59,592 nucleotides of DNA from a virus: the IMG/VR virus record IMGVR_UViG_3300021976_000014, positions 1-59,592 of that record. One strand, 5' to 3'. Below the pieces are notes generated by a model that saw only the letters and a list, made by a program, of their open reading frames with translations, had not been told where the DNA came from and made no database searches. Below are positions 15,998 to 25,504 of the stretch, piece after piece (the first letter of the stretch is position 1; each line of letters begins with the position of its first letter). A program made the translations under genes and the position numbers.

Positions 15998-18900
15998 ATG
16001 GCCGGTGAGAACCAAGTCGGCGCCGGGTATATCGAGCTTATCCCGGAACTCGACAACCGTCGACTAGCTAGAACGACGGACCAAATCAGGGCTCATCTCA
16101 AGGGCATGGGTCGGGCTGTAGACAAAGAGTGGAAGGCTCAGAACCAGGACCTAATCGGTGAAGCCTCCCGGCAATTCAAGAGCCTCCACAAGGGTCAAGC
16201 TGAGGGCATCTTCAGGGCTCACCGGGCTGAGATCAAAAGCTCACAGTCGCTTCAGAAGCAACGTCAATCGGCGATGTCCGGAGAGCAGAGGGATCAGCAG
16301 AGGCGGATCTCGGAGCTAGACAAGTGGTACAAGGACAAGAACGCCCTTGACGCCCGCGCGATGGCTGAGTCCAAGAGGGCTCAGAAGGCTTTCGCGTCGG
16401 AAATGGACAAGCTGTTCAGCGACTCCGTGATGAAGGGCGTCGGCGCCACTCCGACGCCTCCGAAACCCGGCGCAGCCGGGAGGCTCGGCTACCAGGCCGC
16501 TACCCCCCCGCCCACATCTCCCAACGTCGGTGCACTAGGCACTTCGGCTGCGAACCTGGACAGGCTCTCTAGTAGCCTCTCTCAGTTGTCCACGCGAATC
16601 GGTATTGCGTCTTTCCAGATGCAAATGCTCGGTGTGATGCTGACGACCGCTGTCACCGGTCCGGCGCTTATGGCGTTCGGCGGGCTCGCGCGGTCCGGAT
16701 TGCAGTTCGCCGTGAACATCGACTACGCCCGCGCATCCATGAAGGCGCTACTGAAGCCGTCGGATGACGTCGAGCAGATCCTGAACGACATTAAGCAGAT
16801 CTCGATAGATAGCCCGATGTTCGCCGCTCAGGACGCAATTCAGTACGCCCAACAGATCGCCGCCGTAGGCGTCAAGGGGCGAGACCTGACACGGACTATG
16901 CAGGCGATGTCGAATATCTTCTTAACTCAAGGCGTCGCCGGCCCTGAGCGAGCCAAGCTAGCGATGCTCGCGTACACCCAGATTTTGTCAAAGGGCAAGA
17001 TCGGGATGGACGACCTTCGCCAACAGTTCGCCGAGCATGTTCCTGGTGGCATAAAGATTTTCGAACAGGTCGCCCTGACGATGGGCTACAAGTCCATTAA
17101 GGCACTCAACAAGGGGCTCGTAGAGGGCAAAGTCTCGATGGTCGACCTCAACGAGGCGTTCATCAAGTTCGGCAACAGCGAGAAGTACGTCACCGGTGCC
17201 GCCAATGCTGCTCAGACTCTTGGTGGAGTGTGGCAGGCGTTCACCGAGGAAATCGTATCGACCGTCGGTAGTGCGTTCGACAGGAACCGCGCGCAGATCA
17301 TCAACGCTATCAACGGCATACGTCCAGTCGTGATGGCATTCATCAATTGGTTTGTGGCGGCACTGCCGGCGATGATCCAAGCCGTCAACAACCTCGTGAT
17401 TAAGATTCGAGGCATAAAGGCCGCGTATGACGCCTTGAACCCTGAGACTCAGAAGGTCATTCAACAGCTCGGGTTGATGGTGTTGGTCGCCGGTCCGGCT
17501 TCCGTGGCGCTTGGCATCCTCGGGACAGCTCTGTCAACGGTCGCTAACGCCGCGAGTCTGTTGGTTAAGGTTCTGTCGCTCGCCACCGCTGGTGGGTCGC
17601 TGGGAGTACTCGGCGTCCTGATGACGACGGTAGCGGTTGCAGCAGTCGTCCTCGGCGGCGCGATGGTCTATCTCTACAACAAGAGCGCGCCATTCCGGAA
17701 AGTCTTCTTGCAGGTCGCCAATCTGCTTAAGGACGCCATCGGTACAATCATCCTCCCGCTAGTCGACGCGCTTTGGGGCGCGATTGTATCGCTCGGTAGG
17801 ACATTCGAAGGTCTCGGACTGAAAACCGAACACCTGGCGTACGCACTTCTCATCCTCGGTGTTCCGATCGCGATGGTAGCGCTTGCTCTCGGCGTACTGC
17901 TCATTGTCGTAAAGGCTATTCAGATCGCCGTTGCGGTATTGATCAGTGCGTTCGATGCTCTGATGCACATCCTTGCGTCAACGATGTATACCGCTCAGGC
18001 GCTAATGGAGGCTCTAGCAAACATCCCTGGGCCTCTTGGTGAGAGCGCCGGGCAGACCGGTAAGGATATTCAGGCTCTCCGAGACGGAATGGTCGGGCTT
18101 GTCGACACCACCGGAGCATGGAAAACCGTTGGCACTGGAGCTGACAGCGTAACCCAAGGTCTACAACAGACTCTCGCGAACACTGACTTGACTGCCACTG
18201 GGCTTGCCGGGGTCTTTGATCACTTGGGCCTTGGAGTCGACGACCTCACCAAGAAGGAAATTGGGCTAGAAGAGGCTCTCCAGAACGCACGCCGGGCGAT
18301 GGATGCTCAAGGTAGCGCGGCGGCTGGCGCAGCAGACGCAAACGACGCCTACAAGCGCGCCAAGCTGGCTTTGACGGAGTCCGTTGATCGCAACGGACGG
18401 TCGCTGACGGACAACAGCCGAGCCAGTTTGGACAACCGCGATGCACTGAAATCTGCCGGGCAGGCGTCCTACGAAAAAATGCTCCAGGATATCCGTAGTG
18501 GTGTGCCGATGGATAAAGCCATCGCAAGGCACAAGGCGCGGACCAATCAACTTATCAAGGAGTTCGGCGCCAACAAGGCGACGAACACCGCCGCGAAAAC
18601 GCTGATTGACACGTACGCAAAGGTGCCAAAGGACGTCAAGACCCTGCTTGGCATAATGGGGTACAAAGACGTCAACGCCCGAATGATCGAACTGCTGGTT
18701 AAGCAGCGAACCCTTCGGTATCCGGAGACCAGCGCGGCAGCGGTGCGAGCCGCGATTGCCAAGCAAGAGCGGATTAAGGCTGCCACTGGTGGCTTGGTCC
18801 GTGGGCCTGGTGGTCCTGTTGCAGACAAGATCCCCGCGATGCTCTCTAACAAAGAGTACGTTGTCAAAGCCTCCGCCACCCGTGCTGTCGGCACGGGGAT

Positions 18901-19561
18901 TCTGGACTACATCAACAGGTACGGTGACGTACCCGCGATGTACGCCCGAGGTGGATTGGCGCAGACGTGGCCTTATAAGGCTGACGTCAGCAAAACAAAG
19001 ATACCGCAGATCCTTGAGGGTGGCGGTGGTAGCGGCCAAGTAGCCCGAATGATGTCCATCCTTCGGAACGCGTTCCCTGGGTTGGCTCTTATCAGCGGCT
19101 ACAGGCCGGGCGCTATTACCTCCACCGGAAACAAATCCTATCACGGCATGGGTCGGGCTGTAGACGTTCCGCCTCGGTGGGATGTCTTCAGTTGGATCAA
19201 GTCGACCTACGGCGCAATGACGAAGGAACTAATCTTCACGCCCGCCGGTGACCGGCAAATCAAGAACGGCCGGGAGCATGTCTTCAGCGGCGGGACGATT
19301 AAGCAGGACCACAACGACCATGTTCACTGGGCGTACGACAACGGCGGCGTCATCCCGCCTGGTGCGCCTTTCGTCAACAACTCCAACTCGGCTGAGCTGG
19401 CGCTGAACTCCGCTCAGGGGTCGGCGCTTGAAGACCGAATCCGGGACTCTGATCGAAAGATCGACGTCGCGGTGTACGTAGATGGCGTCCGGCGAGATGC
19501 CGAGATCGTATGGAACGAGAAGGCTGATGAACTGACGCGCGCATTAGGGGGTGGGGCGTAG
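15998..19561 (+). CDS. tape measure protein with C-terminal peptidase-like domain
   Basis: A 1187-residue protein that sets tail length and passes into the host envelope. The N-third is charged helix and coiled coil. A conserved phage tape-measure block follows (AVTGPALMAFGGLARSG to about residue 400). Several hydrophobic segments lie at about 500-670. The C-terminal part (about 1020-1125) holds SYHGMGRAVDVPP and DHNDHVHWAYD, an M15-like zinc pattern that fits local peptidoglycan cutting during DNA entry. An exact 21-bp repeat encodes GMGRAVD both at residues 36-42 and 1050-1056. It is the longest gene of the window; its stop overlaps the next GTG. Confidence 0.9.
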   Translation: MAGENQVGAGYIELIPELDNRRLARTTDQIRAHLKGMGRAVDKEWKAQNQDLIGEASRQFKSLHKGQAEGIFRAHRAEIKSSQSLQKQRQSAMSGEQRDQQRRISELDKWYKDKNALDARAMAESKRAQKAFASEMDKLFSDSVMKGVGATPTPPKPGAAGRLGYQAATPPPTSPNVGALGTSAANLDRLSSSLSQLSTRIGIASFQMQMLGVMLTTAVTGPALMAFGGLARSGLQFAVNIDYARASMKALLKPSDDVEQILNDIKQISIDSPMFAAQDAIQYAQQIAAVGVKGRDLTRTMQAMSNIFLTQGVAGPERAKLAMLAYTQILSKGKIGMDDLRQQFAEHVPGGIKIFEQVALTMGYKSIKALNKGLVEGKVSMVDLNEAFIKFGNSEKYVTGAANAAQTLGGVWQAFTEEIVSTVGSAFDRNRAQIINAINGIRPVVMAFINWFVAALPAMIQAVNNLVIKIRGIKAAYDALNPETQKVIQQLGLMVLVAGPASVALGILGTALSTVANAASLLVKVLSLATAGGSLGVLGVLMTTVAVAAVVLGGAMVYLYNKSAPFRKVFLQVANLLKDAIGTIILPLVDALWGAIVSLGRTFEGLGLKTEHLAYALLILGVPIAMVALALGVLLIVVKAIQIAVAVLISAFDALMHILASTMYTAQALMEALANIPGPLGESAGQTGKDIQALRDGMVGLVDTTGAWKTVGTGADSVTQGLQQTLANTDLTATGLAGVFDHLGLGVDDLTKKEIGLEEALQNARRAMDAQGSAAAGAADANDAYKRAKLALTESVDRNGRSLTDNSRASLDNRDALKSAGQASYEKMLQDIRSGVPMDKAIARHKARTNQLIKEFGANKATNTAAKTLIDTYAKVPKDVKTLLGIMGYKDVNARMIELLVKQRTLRYPETSAAAVRAAIAKQERIKAATGGLVRGPGGPVADKIPAMLSNKEYVVKASATRAVGTGILDYINRYGDVPAMYARGGLAQTWPYKADVSKTKIPQILEGGGGSGQVARMMSILRNAFPGLALISGYRPGAITSTGNKSYHGMGRAVDVPPRWDVFSWIKSTYGAMTKELIFTPAGDRQIKNGREHVFSGGTIKQDHNDHVHWAYDNGGVIPPGAPFVNNSNSAELALNSAQGSALEDRIRDSDRKIDVAVYVDGVRRDAEIVWNEKADELTRALGGGA

Positions 19562-20826
19562 TGGCGACTCTGAACGCTAACCCCTTCTTCGAGACGAACA
19601 TCACCAACTGGACCGCAGTCCAAGGCACTGTTGCCCGGTCGACAGCGCAGTTTCACCAGGGCATCGCTAGCCTCCTTCTGACTCCGAACGGCACCGGCGC
19701 GACGACGGAAGCGCGAGCCGAGCTGGTTCCTGTGACGGCGGGTGGCAAGTATCGTGCGTCAGCTTGGGTGCGGTGCGCTGTTGCCCGTAGTGTGTCAGTG
19801 AACATCAACTGGCACACGGCTGCTGACGTCTACATCATTACGTCCACCTTCACTGCCGCTGTCGCTGCTAACACCTGGGCCTTCTTGGATCTCGCTGAGG
19901 CAACCGCTCCACCGACGGCGGCCAAGGCTCGAATCTTAATAACTCTCTCAACAACCCCACCGATCACACACACCCTTTATGTCGATCAGGCAATCCTTTC
20001 TCATCTCTCGATTACTGCGGTCCACAACGGCAACCCTGACAGTCCCGGAATCGATATCACGGTTAGCGATATCGATGCAGCCCGAGATCGCCTGAGTATC
20101 GTCCGACACGACATCTTCGGAGAACACCCTGATGCCGCGATCAGGGGGGCGGACAGCATTACCATATCCGGGATCACTTCGTTCGCGATCACAGATTACG
20201 AAGCCCCGGTTGCCAACCCTGTTGAATATCTGGTTACCGTCTGGAATAACCCTAGTAGCAACCTCAACTCAGCGACGTCGAATGTCGTCACACCTCCGGC
20301 GTTCTTTCCGGGTGACACCTGGATTAAGAGCGTTTCTCAGCCGGCGCTCTCCCGGCGAGTAAATATGGTTGACTTCAGTGAGGTCTCAAACCCCGGTCGA
20401 GTACTAGGCGAATACGACGTCCTAGGCAAGCGAAACAAAGTTGTCATCATGGATGTCCCTGGCGGACGCGAGGGCGCCTTCTCTTTGTTGACCTACGAGA
20501 TAACTGGCAACGCCGTCAACTCCAATCCAAACGACCTACGGCTGTTGTTGGAGCAGGGTCGGACGCTGTTCCTTCAGACAATGGGACGAAGCCAAACCGG
20601 CGAGACAGATATGTACCTCGAACTTAAATCGGTCGACCGGACGCGAGTCGGGCCGATTGGCAACGACCTCGTATTTCTGCATCGGATTTCGTACGTAGAG
20701 GTCGATCGGCCATCAACCGCTGAAGAATCTCTGGGCCTGCTGAGCTGGCAAGACATTCTTGACACCTACGCCACCTGGCAAGACGTTCTTAGCCTCAACA
20801 CCACCTGGCTTGATCTACTCGAATAA
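19561..20826 (+). CDS. minor tail protein with N-terminal jelly-roll domain
   Basis: A 421-residue protein, GTG start overlapping the tape measure stop, in the distal-tail position. Residues 1-145 resemble a CBM_4_9-type carbohydrate-binding jelly roll (NPFFETNITNW start, typical AELVPVTAGGKYRASAWVR). A fibronectin-like linker and a distal-tail-like domain follow. The last 30 residues repeat a W(Q/L)D(I/V/L)L unit three times, encoded by near-identical DNA; such repeats recur at the ends of actinophage tail proteins. Likely baseplate component contacting wall sugars. Confidence 0.65.
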   Translation: MATLNANPFFETNITNWTAVQGTVARSTAQFHQGIASLLLTPNGTGATTEARAELVPVTAGGKYRASAWVRCAVARSVSVNINWHTAADVYIITSTFTAAVAANTWAFLDLAEATAPPTAAKARILITLSTTPPITHTLYVDQAILSHLSITAVHNGNPDSPGIDITVSDIDAARDRLSIVRHDIFGEHPDAAIRGADSITISGITSFAITDYEAPVANPVEYLVTVWNNPSSNLNSATSNVVTPPAFFPGDTWIKSVSQPALSRRVNMVDFSEVSNPGRVLGEYDVLGKRNKVVIMDVPGGREGAFSLLTYEITGNAVNSNPNDLRLLLEQGRTLFLQTMGRSQTGETDMYLELKSVDRTRVGPIGNDLVFLHRISYVEVDRPSTAEESLGLLSWQDILDTYATWQDVLSLNTTWLDLLE

Positions 20827-20838
20827 TAAGGGGAACAG

Positions 20839-21201
20839 ATGCTCGATTTCAAAATCCTGCAATACGCGGATCAGGTCGACAACCTTCAGAAGGAGTACAC
20901 CTACAGCCTCTATGACGACCTCGATGGGTATCGCGTCATTAGTGGCGGTGGTGCGGTAAGCTTCACCGCGACCCTCACCGGCGTCAATACCTGCTATCAC
21001 CACCAGTCAGTCAACTGTCTGATACCCGGATACGGGCCGAATGGCGAAGACGGTTGGCGGTTCGCGGGGAAGTTCAACAATTCGTATCGAGGTATCGCCA
21101 CCGTCAGCGTACGAGCTGTCGCGGTCAAAGAGCTGCCCGACCCACCACCGCCAGAGCCTCTGGCGACTCTGGCGGAAGAGCCGCCGGTGGAGGTGGTGTA
21201 G
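20839..21201 (+). CDS. small tail-module protein of unknown function
   Basis: A 120-residue protein between two minor tail genes, ATG after AAGGGGAA. Its body is beta-rich with a Gly-rich segment; the tail is a Pro/Glu-rich stretch (DPPPPEPLATL). No family recognised. Probably a virion part by position. Confidence 0.6.
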   Translation: MLDFKILQYADQVDNLQKEYTYSLYDDLDGYRVISGGGAVSFTATLTGVNTCYHHQSVNCLIPGYGPNGEDGWRFAGKFNNSYRGIATVSVRAVAVKELPDPPPPEPLATLAEEPPVEVV

Positions 21202-21204
21202 TAG

Positions 21205-22323
21205 ATGTATCCCGTCTCCGACACTTTCCTGCGACGGATTAAGCAGTCGGGGCGGCGAAAGACGGTAGTAGACGTCTACTACGACGGACAACAGGTCGCC
21301 ACTGGACTCCCCGTGTCCAGTGGCGCTATCCGGGCGGAACTGGACGCAGATGTCCGGCGGACGGGGACTATCGCAATCGCCGATCCAGGGTTAGTGCCGA
21401 CATTCGATGTCACTACCCTTTCTCCACTCGGTACTGAGGTGTTGGTAAAACAGGGCCTCACCTATCCGGGGAGCGCCGAAGAACTCGTACCCCTCGGGAT
21501 GTTTCGGCTAGAGACAACCGGTTGGAACGACGCCGACGGCTCAATTCCAACTGTGCAGATATACGACCGGAGCAAGGCGCTTCAGGTCGAGCTGCCAACG
21601 GCCATCGGTTTCGCCGGCTGGATGGCGAAAGACGCTTTGCTGTATATCCTCCAGTGGATATACCCGACGCTCGGGTTGGACGCGGGAGGGGTTTTCGGCC
21701 CCGATATCCCGAACTACCGAATCCCCGGCGGGCATTCCTTTAGCGGTGGAACGCATTACTCGGCTATCTCGACCCTCGCGTCCAACCTTGGCGCTCGATT
21801 CTTCTTTGACGTCCTCGGAGCTGCGAGGGTAGAGCTTATCCCGGACCTCTCTCCTGGCGCCGACCCTCAGCCAGTGGTGACGCTCGGAGTAGGCGAAGAC
21901 GGCGTCCTGATGGACGCTGAACACACACACAGTCGAGAGGGTGTTTACAACTCTGTGACCGTAGTCGGTGCGGCTAACACCAACGGGATCACTGTCTCAG
22001 CGACAGCCAGAAATACGTATCCTGGCTCGCCCACGAGGTGGGATGGTCCGTTCGGACGAGTGCCGGTGACAATCATCGACGATTCGTTGGTTACCGGTTC
22101 CCAATGTGCCGTGCGGGCGAACGTTGAACTCCGGAAGTACACCGGAGCGTCGTACTCGATTGACTTCTCGGCGGTTCCGAACCCAGCGATTCACGAAGGC
22201 GACGTGGCGCAGTTCGACTACCTCAATGGCACCTCCGAGCTTCATGAAATCGCATCCCTCAACATCCCTCTTGGCGCTGGAACGTATTCCGGCACCAGTA
22301 AGGTTGTGGTGCTTTATGGATAG
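21205..22323 (+). CDS. minor tail protein (DUF5047-like, tail-associated)
   Basis: A 372-residue protein starting with DTFLRRIKQSGRRKTVVDVYYDG, the usual opening of DUF5047-type actinophage tail proteins. Order and size fit a hub or tail-associated (Tal/gp27-like) protein that joins the tail tube to the tip. Later segments with HTHSREGVYNSVTVVGA resemble the beta barrel of such hubs. ATG lies four bases after the previous stop; the stop overlaps the next gene by eight bases. Confidence 0.65.
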   Translation: MYPVSDTFLRRIKQSGRRKTVVDVYYDGQQVATGLPVSSGAIRAELDADVRRTGTIAIADPGLVPTFDVTTLSPLGTEVLVKQGLTYPGSAEELVPLGMFRLETTGWNDADGSIPTVQIYDRSKALQVELPTAIGFAGWMAKDALLYILQWIYPTLGLDAGGVFGPDIPNYRIPGGHSFSGGTHYSAISTLASNLGARFFFDVLGAARVELIPDLSPGADPQPVVTLGVGEDGVLMDAEHTHSREGVYNSVTVVGAANTNGITVSATARNTYPGSPTRWDGPFGRVPVTIIDDSLVTGSQCAVRANVELRKYTGASYSIDFSAVPNPAIHEGDVAQFDYLNGTSELHEIASLNIPLGAGTYSGTSKVVVLYG

Positions 22324-22606
22324 TGTGATGCGGCTCGCAAATGCTATCGAGCGTAAGGCGGCCAAGGCCGCCGGGCGGGCACCCATGTACTACGGCGTAT
22401 GGATAGCCGCCGAGTCGATTGATGCCAACCTCTCTCAGGTCAGAGTCCCCGGTGCCGCACCGGACGGTGCCAGCGCGACCGTTCGGTTTATGCCAAAGCT
22501 GGCTCACGTTACCGGGCTGACAACGTCATCGACGGTCCTTTGCCTCGGGTCTCCTCTTTGTATCATCGGGATTCTAGTTGGGGACATTAGCCTGGCTGCG
22601 ATCTAA
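22316..22606 (+). CDS. small baseplate-associated protein
   Basis: A 96-residue protein beginning at ATG 22316 inside the previous gene; ATG 22328 is an alternative. A charged N-terminal helix precedes a small beta barrel-like part with MPKLAHVTGLTTSSTVLCL and a hydrophobic end. Proteins of this form follow the hub gene in many actinophages. Function unknown. Confidence 0.55.
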   Translation: MDSVMRLANAIERKAAKAAGRAPMYYGVWIAAESIDANLSQVRVPGAAPDGASATVRFMPKLAHVTGLTTSSTVLCLGSPLCIIGILVGDISLAAI

Positions 22607-22621
22607 CCATGAAGGATATGC

Positions 22622-23116
22622 ATGCAGACAACCCCAATTGCCAATCTCCCCTACCCTGAGCTAACAGATCTTCCTAACGCCCAAACTGGATTTTCCAATC
22701 TTGCTAACGCACTCGACGGTATCCTCATCCCGAGGTACAGTAATGCGTCCGCGCGGAATCTCGCCATTACGTCTCCCGTCGCCGGGATGATGAGCTATTT
22801 GACGTCCGAGGCGCGGTTCGAGCGGTATACGGGGTCGGCGTGGCGACCAATCAATCACACCGAGGCCGGAACGCTGGTCGTCACTTTTGGTGTCTCGGCG
22901 CCCACTGTAACGAGAGCTGTTGTCTTCGGGCATACGTTCGTTTCCGCTCCAGTTGTGTCGACCAACATCAACTCGACCGCCGCGAGCACGGCGCAATGGT
23001 GTAGCAGGGCATACAACATCACCACGACCGGATGCGATCTCTTTCTGTTCTCGGCTGTCAACGTCGCTAACACCTGGTCGAGCATCCCCGTCCAGTGGTC
23101 CGCTACGGGCGTCTAG
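22622..23116 (+). CDS. tail tip protein with H-type-lectin-like domain
   Basis: A 164-residue protein. The start (QTTPIANLPYPELTDLPNA) is the common N-terminus of short actinophage tail fibres that dock to the baseplate. The C-terminal 75 residues follow the H-type lectin pattern: VVFGHTFVSAPVV, RAYNITTTGCDLFLF and a closing WSSIPVQWSATG. It is the best candidate for reversible sugar binding on the host surface. No chaperone or trimerisation tail is visible. Confidence 0.6.
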   Translation: MQTTPIANLPYPELTDLPNAQTGFSNLANALDGILIPRYSNASARNLAITSPVAGMMSYLTSEARFERYTGSAWRPINHTEAGTLVVTFGVSAPTVTRAVVFGHTFVSAPVVSTNINSTAASTAQWCSRAYNITTTGCDLFLFSAVNVANTWSSIPVQWSATGV

Positions 23117-23419
23117 GTGGATCTGTACACAGTCATCTTCGTAGCCAGCGCCCTAGGCGCTGGCGCCATCCTAGACAAACTCCTCACGAAGCTCCTGAAC
23201 CGGAAGACCTCTCAGGTTGACCTCGCCGCGATGTCCGTAGCGGTCGCGAAGGAAGTCTTGGCTGAGGCTCGGGTTGAGATGGCTAAGCACAGGATTGAAA
23301 TGGCTGAGATGCGAGCGGAGCTGGCGGAGACCCGGGCCGCGCTCGCGCACGCACACCTAGAGATAGCAGCTCTACGAGCTGAGATTGCGGCTTACCGCCG
23401 CACAAACGGAGAGAAATAA
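23117..23419 (+). CDS. membrane-anchored coiled-coil protein, lysis region
   Basis: A 100-residue protein, GTG start directly after the tip gene. One membrane segment (LYTVIFVASALGAGAIL, about 3-19) is followed by a long heptad helix rich in Ala/Glu/Arg (about 40-95). The position next to a two-segment holin-like protein suggests a lysis or spanin-like support role. No family firmly recognised. Confidence 0.5.
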   Translation: MDLYTVIFVASALGAGAILDKLLTKLLNRKTSQVDLAAMSVAVAKEVLAEARVEMAKHRIEMAEMRAELAETRAALAHAHLEIAALRAEIAAYRRTNGEK

Positions 23420-23420
23420 T

Positions 23421-23606
23421 ATGAGAGTATCTGAGGCCGCTAAGGCGGTGGTGGCTGCGGTCGGTACCGCCGTCACCGCGCTGAGCGCGGCGTTCGCCGA
23501 CAACATCCTGAATGACAACGAAACCGCCGGCCTGGTCAGCACAATCGTGCTGGCGGTCCTGACTGTCTATGGCGTCTACAAGACCGACAACGAACCCGCT
23601 GAGTAA
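23421..23606 (+). CDS. holin-like small membrane protein
   Basis: A 61-residue protein starting at ATG 23421 (GGAGA upstream). Two hydrophobic stretches (AAKAVVAAVGTAVTALSAAF and TAGLVSTIVLAVLTVYGVY) are separated by a short NDNE turn, and the tail is charged. This is the form of small actinophage holins found at the end of the tail module. The endolysin, however, lies at the left end of the window. Confidence 0.6.
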   Translation: MRVSEAAKAVVAAVGTAVTALSAAFADNILNDNETAGLVSTIVLAVLTVYGVYKTDNEPAE

Positions 23607-23615
23607 GTACGCAGA

Positions 23616-23653
23616 AGAGCCCGACCCCGGAGATGGGGTCGGGCTCTATTTCT
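23616..23653 (+). terminator. terminator of the virion operon
   Basis: Perfect 13-bp stem (23616-23628 with 23635-23647), loop GGAGAT, then ATTTCTGTTT. It lies ten bases after the holin stop, between the convergent rightward and leftward operons. Confidence 0.85.
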
Positions 23654-23663
23654 GTTTGGGGGG

Positions 23664-23861
23664 TTAGCAGCGCACCCAAAAATCAGCAATCTCGGTTCCG
23701 TCGGTCAACAACCGGACGCGCTGCCAAGACACAGTGCCGCCGTGCAGCCGAGCGATTTCGCGGGCGTCCACCTCGGAAATGCCTTTGAGCGTGGCGCCGG
23801 CGGCCAGAACGACCTTCCATCGCCGGGCCTCTACCAGCACCGGGGCAAGGTTCAGAATCAC
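23664..23861 (-). CDS. small last gene of the leftward early operon
   Basis: A 65-residue protein. GTG 23861 overlaps the stop of the SPFH gene (GTGA), which marks the start; the longer frame is a shadow. The sequence is amphipathic with a strand-rich end (VRLLTDGTEIADFWVRC). No recognised family. Coupled translation suggests it belongs with the SPFH protein. Confidence 0.5.
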   Translation of the reverse strand: MILNLAPVLVEARRWKVVLAAGATLKGISEVDAREIARLHGGTVSWQRVRLLTDGTEIADFWVRC

Positions 23862-24718
23862 TTCGCTCCCAGGATGATCCCCGGATTGATGCATAGACCG
23901 GGAGCGGTGCCGGAGTGTTCGCTGATCTCCAGGCACCTGACGACGTTGTTAACCTCAGCGTTCTTCTCGGTGACGGCCTTTCGCTTCGCGGCGTTGATGA
24001 GATCCTGGTCGAGGTTACGGCCCTCGGCTAGCTTCGTTCCGAAAGCCTTGATGTTGGCCTCGGTGGTGGCGTCATGATTCACGCGGACCACGGATACCGA
24101 AACGATCGTGATGTCCTCACCGAGCCGCTCAACCGCCAAGTCGCGGACCTTATCGGCGTACGGCTTCAGGTCGACGTTGAGATTTCCCGTGTTCGCGTCG
24201 ATGTTCGCGAGTGGGTTGTAGGTGGCGAAAGCGTCGTTCAGGATCGTGTCGAGCTGTGTGCCGACGCGCTGACCTCGGAACGCTTCGAAGTCCTTTTTGT
24301 AGTCAAAGAACTGCTCGGCGGCCTTGGCGTCCTTGGCTTGCCACTCAATGAGGACTTCAACGTACGCGTCCGCGAGAGTCGCGGTCCGGACCGTGACGTC
24401 CCGGTCCGGGGTGAGGTGGTCGTACTTCTGCCGGCTGGCGTCCCACTCCCCAATCTTCTGCCACGGCAGCACCCATTGCAGGCCGGCACCGGTTATCCGT
24501 CCGGTCGGCTTGTTGAATGAGGTAACGATGCCGACGTTCCGAACCGGGACGGTGTTTGCGGAAGACAGCACCGTGAATCCGATTCCGATCAGCACAGCCA
24601 GTCCGGCGAACAGAGACATGACCTTCTTGTCTGCTGGCATCGTTAGCACCTTACGCCACACCAAGCAGCCGAGAGCGCCCGCGAAGAACCCGATCCCGAC
24701 CACGAACCAACCTGGCAT
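23858..24718 (-). CDS. SPFH/band-7 membrane protein
   Basis: A 286-residue prohibitin/stomatin-type protein. ATG 24718 follows GAGGAG; GTG 24724 is too close to that site. Two N-terminal membrane segments (about 3-22 and 37-56) precede the band-7 domain (VRNVGIVTSFNKPTGRITGAGLQWVLPW to about 200), then a charged helix. Such proteins form ring-shaped membrane microdomains. Phage copies are known, but their role is unclear: protection of the membrane, assembly site or exclusion are possible. Confidence 0.7.
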   Translation of the reverse strand: MPGWFVVGIGFFAGALGCLVWRKVLTMPADKKVMSLFAGLAVLIGIGFTVLSSANTVPVRNVGIVTSFNKPTGRITGAGLQWVLPWQKIGEWDASRQKYDHLTPDRDVTVRTATLADAYVEVLIEWQAKDAKAAEQFFDYKKDFEAFRGQRVGTQLDTILNDAFATYNPLANIDANTGNLNVDLKPYADKVRDLAVERLGEDITIVSVSVVRVNHDATTEANIKAFGTKLAEGRNLDQDLINAAKRKAVTEKNAEVNNVVRCLEISEHSGTAPGLCINPGIILGAK

Positions 24719-24757
24719 TTCCACTCCTCGTTAAGGGGTTGTTGGGCTGCAACACCG

Positions 24758-25504
24758 TCAGCGGTCTAGTAGCTCTTCCACGAGATCTTGTACCGAGTTC
24801 GGGCAGACACGACGCAGTTGTCGCAGCAGCGCCAGAGCGAACAACCTGACCTCTTCGTCAGCAGCGTCACTGGCTCGCTTGGTGATGATGTCCCGGTAGG
24901 TACCAATGGAGGCCGTCATTAGGATCTTCGTTTCCGTGGCCTCCGGCAAGTATGCCCGAGCAGCGCCGCGTGCCTCCGGCACTGTCATCCCGCGCTTAAT
25001 GAGGTCGTCGTACGCTTGGCTATATCGCTGTAGCGACATCTCAAAATGCTCTTGCAGACTGGTTCGCTCGGCGAAAGTAAATAGCGGCGGTGTCACGACC
25101 CCCATCTTGTTCGCATCGAGGTACCGCTGACTGAGGACGCTCAGGTTGATGCCTGGCTGTCTCAACTCGTGTAGCAACGACCGGGAGATGCCGTCCGCGT
25201 ACACAGTGGCATGCCCGTGCGCCAACACCTGGAAGTGTTCGGCGTCGATAACGGACGCCCGAAGGTATTCCCGGTTCTCTGTATTGGACGCCGAATGATC
25301 CCAGATCCGACCGGCGGCCTCGTGAAGTTCATCGATGTCCAAAGGGATGTACTCCCTCATCCACGTCTTCCACTCCGGGCTCGGCTCACCGTTGACGACC
25401 GGCTCAGGCTCCTCTTCTATCCGCCGGGAGATGTGGCTGGCGTAACCGGTGTGCACCAGTGCATCGTAATCGAGCGTAGTGGAAGCAACAATCCTGACGA
25501 ACAC
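24758..25504 (-). CDS. thyX: ThyX-like thymidylate synthase with altered FAD motif
   Basis: A 248-residue homologue of flavin-dependent thymidylate synthase (dUMP to dTMP). Family features kept are FQVLAHGHATVYADGISRS, LSQRY (124-128), YLPEATETKI and the nucleotide-binding KRASDAADEEVR (209-220). The FAD/dUMP signature RHRxxS before LSQRY is absent: the line reads HELRQPGINLSVLSQRY, one residue shorter, with the second His-Arg lost. GTG 25504 follows GAGGT. It may be a poorly active enzyme, use another cofactor mode, or have a structural role. The surrounding operon has other nucleotide genes. Confidence 0.7.
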   Translation of the reverse strand: MFVRIVASTTLDYDALVHTGYASHISRRIEEEPEPVVNGEPSPEWKTWMREYIPLDIDELHEAAGRIWDHSASNTENREYLRASVIDAEHFQVLAHGHATVYADGISRSLLHELRQPGINLSVLSQRYLDANKMGVVTPPLFTFAERTSLQEHFEMSLQRYSQAYDDLIKRGMTVPEARGAARAYLPEATETKILMTASIGTYRDIITKRASDAADEEVRLFALALLRQLRRVCPNSVQDLVEELLDR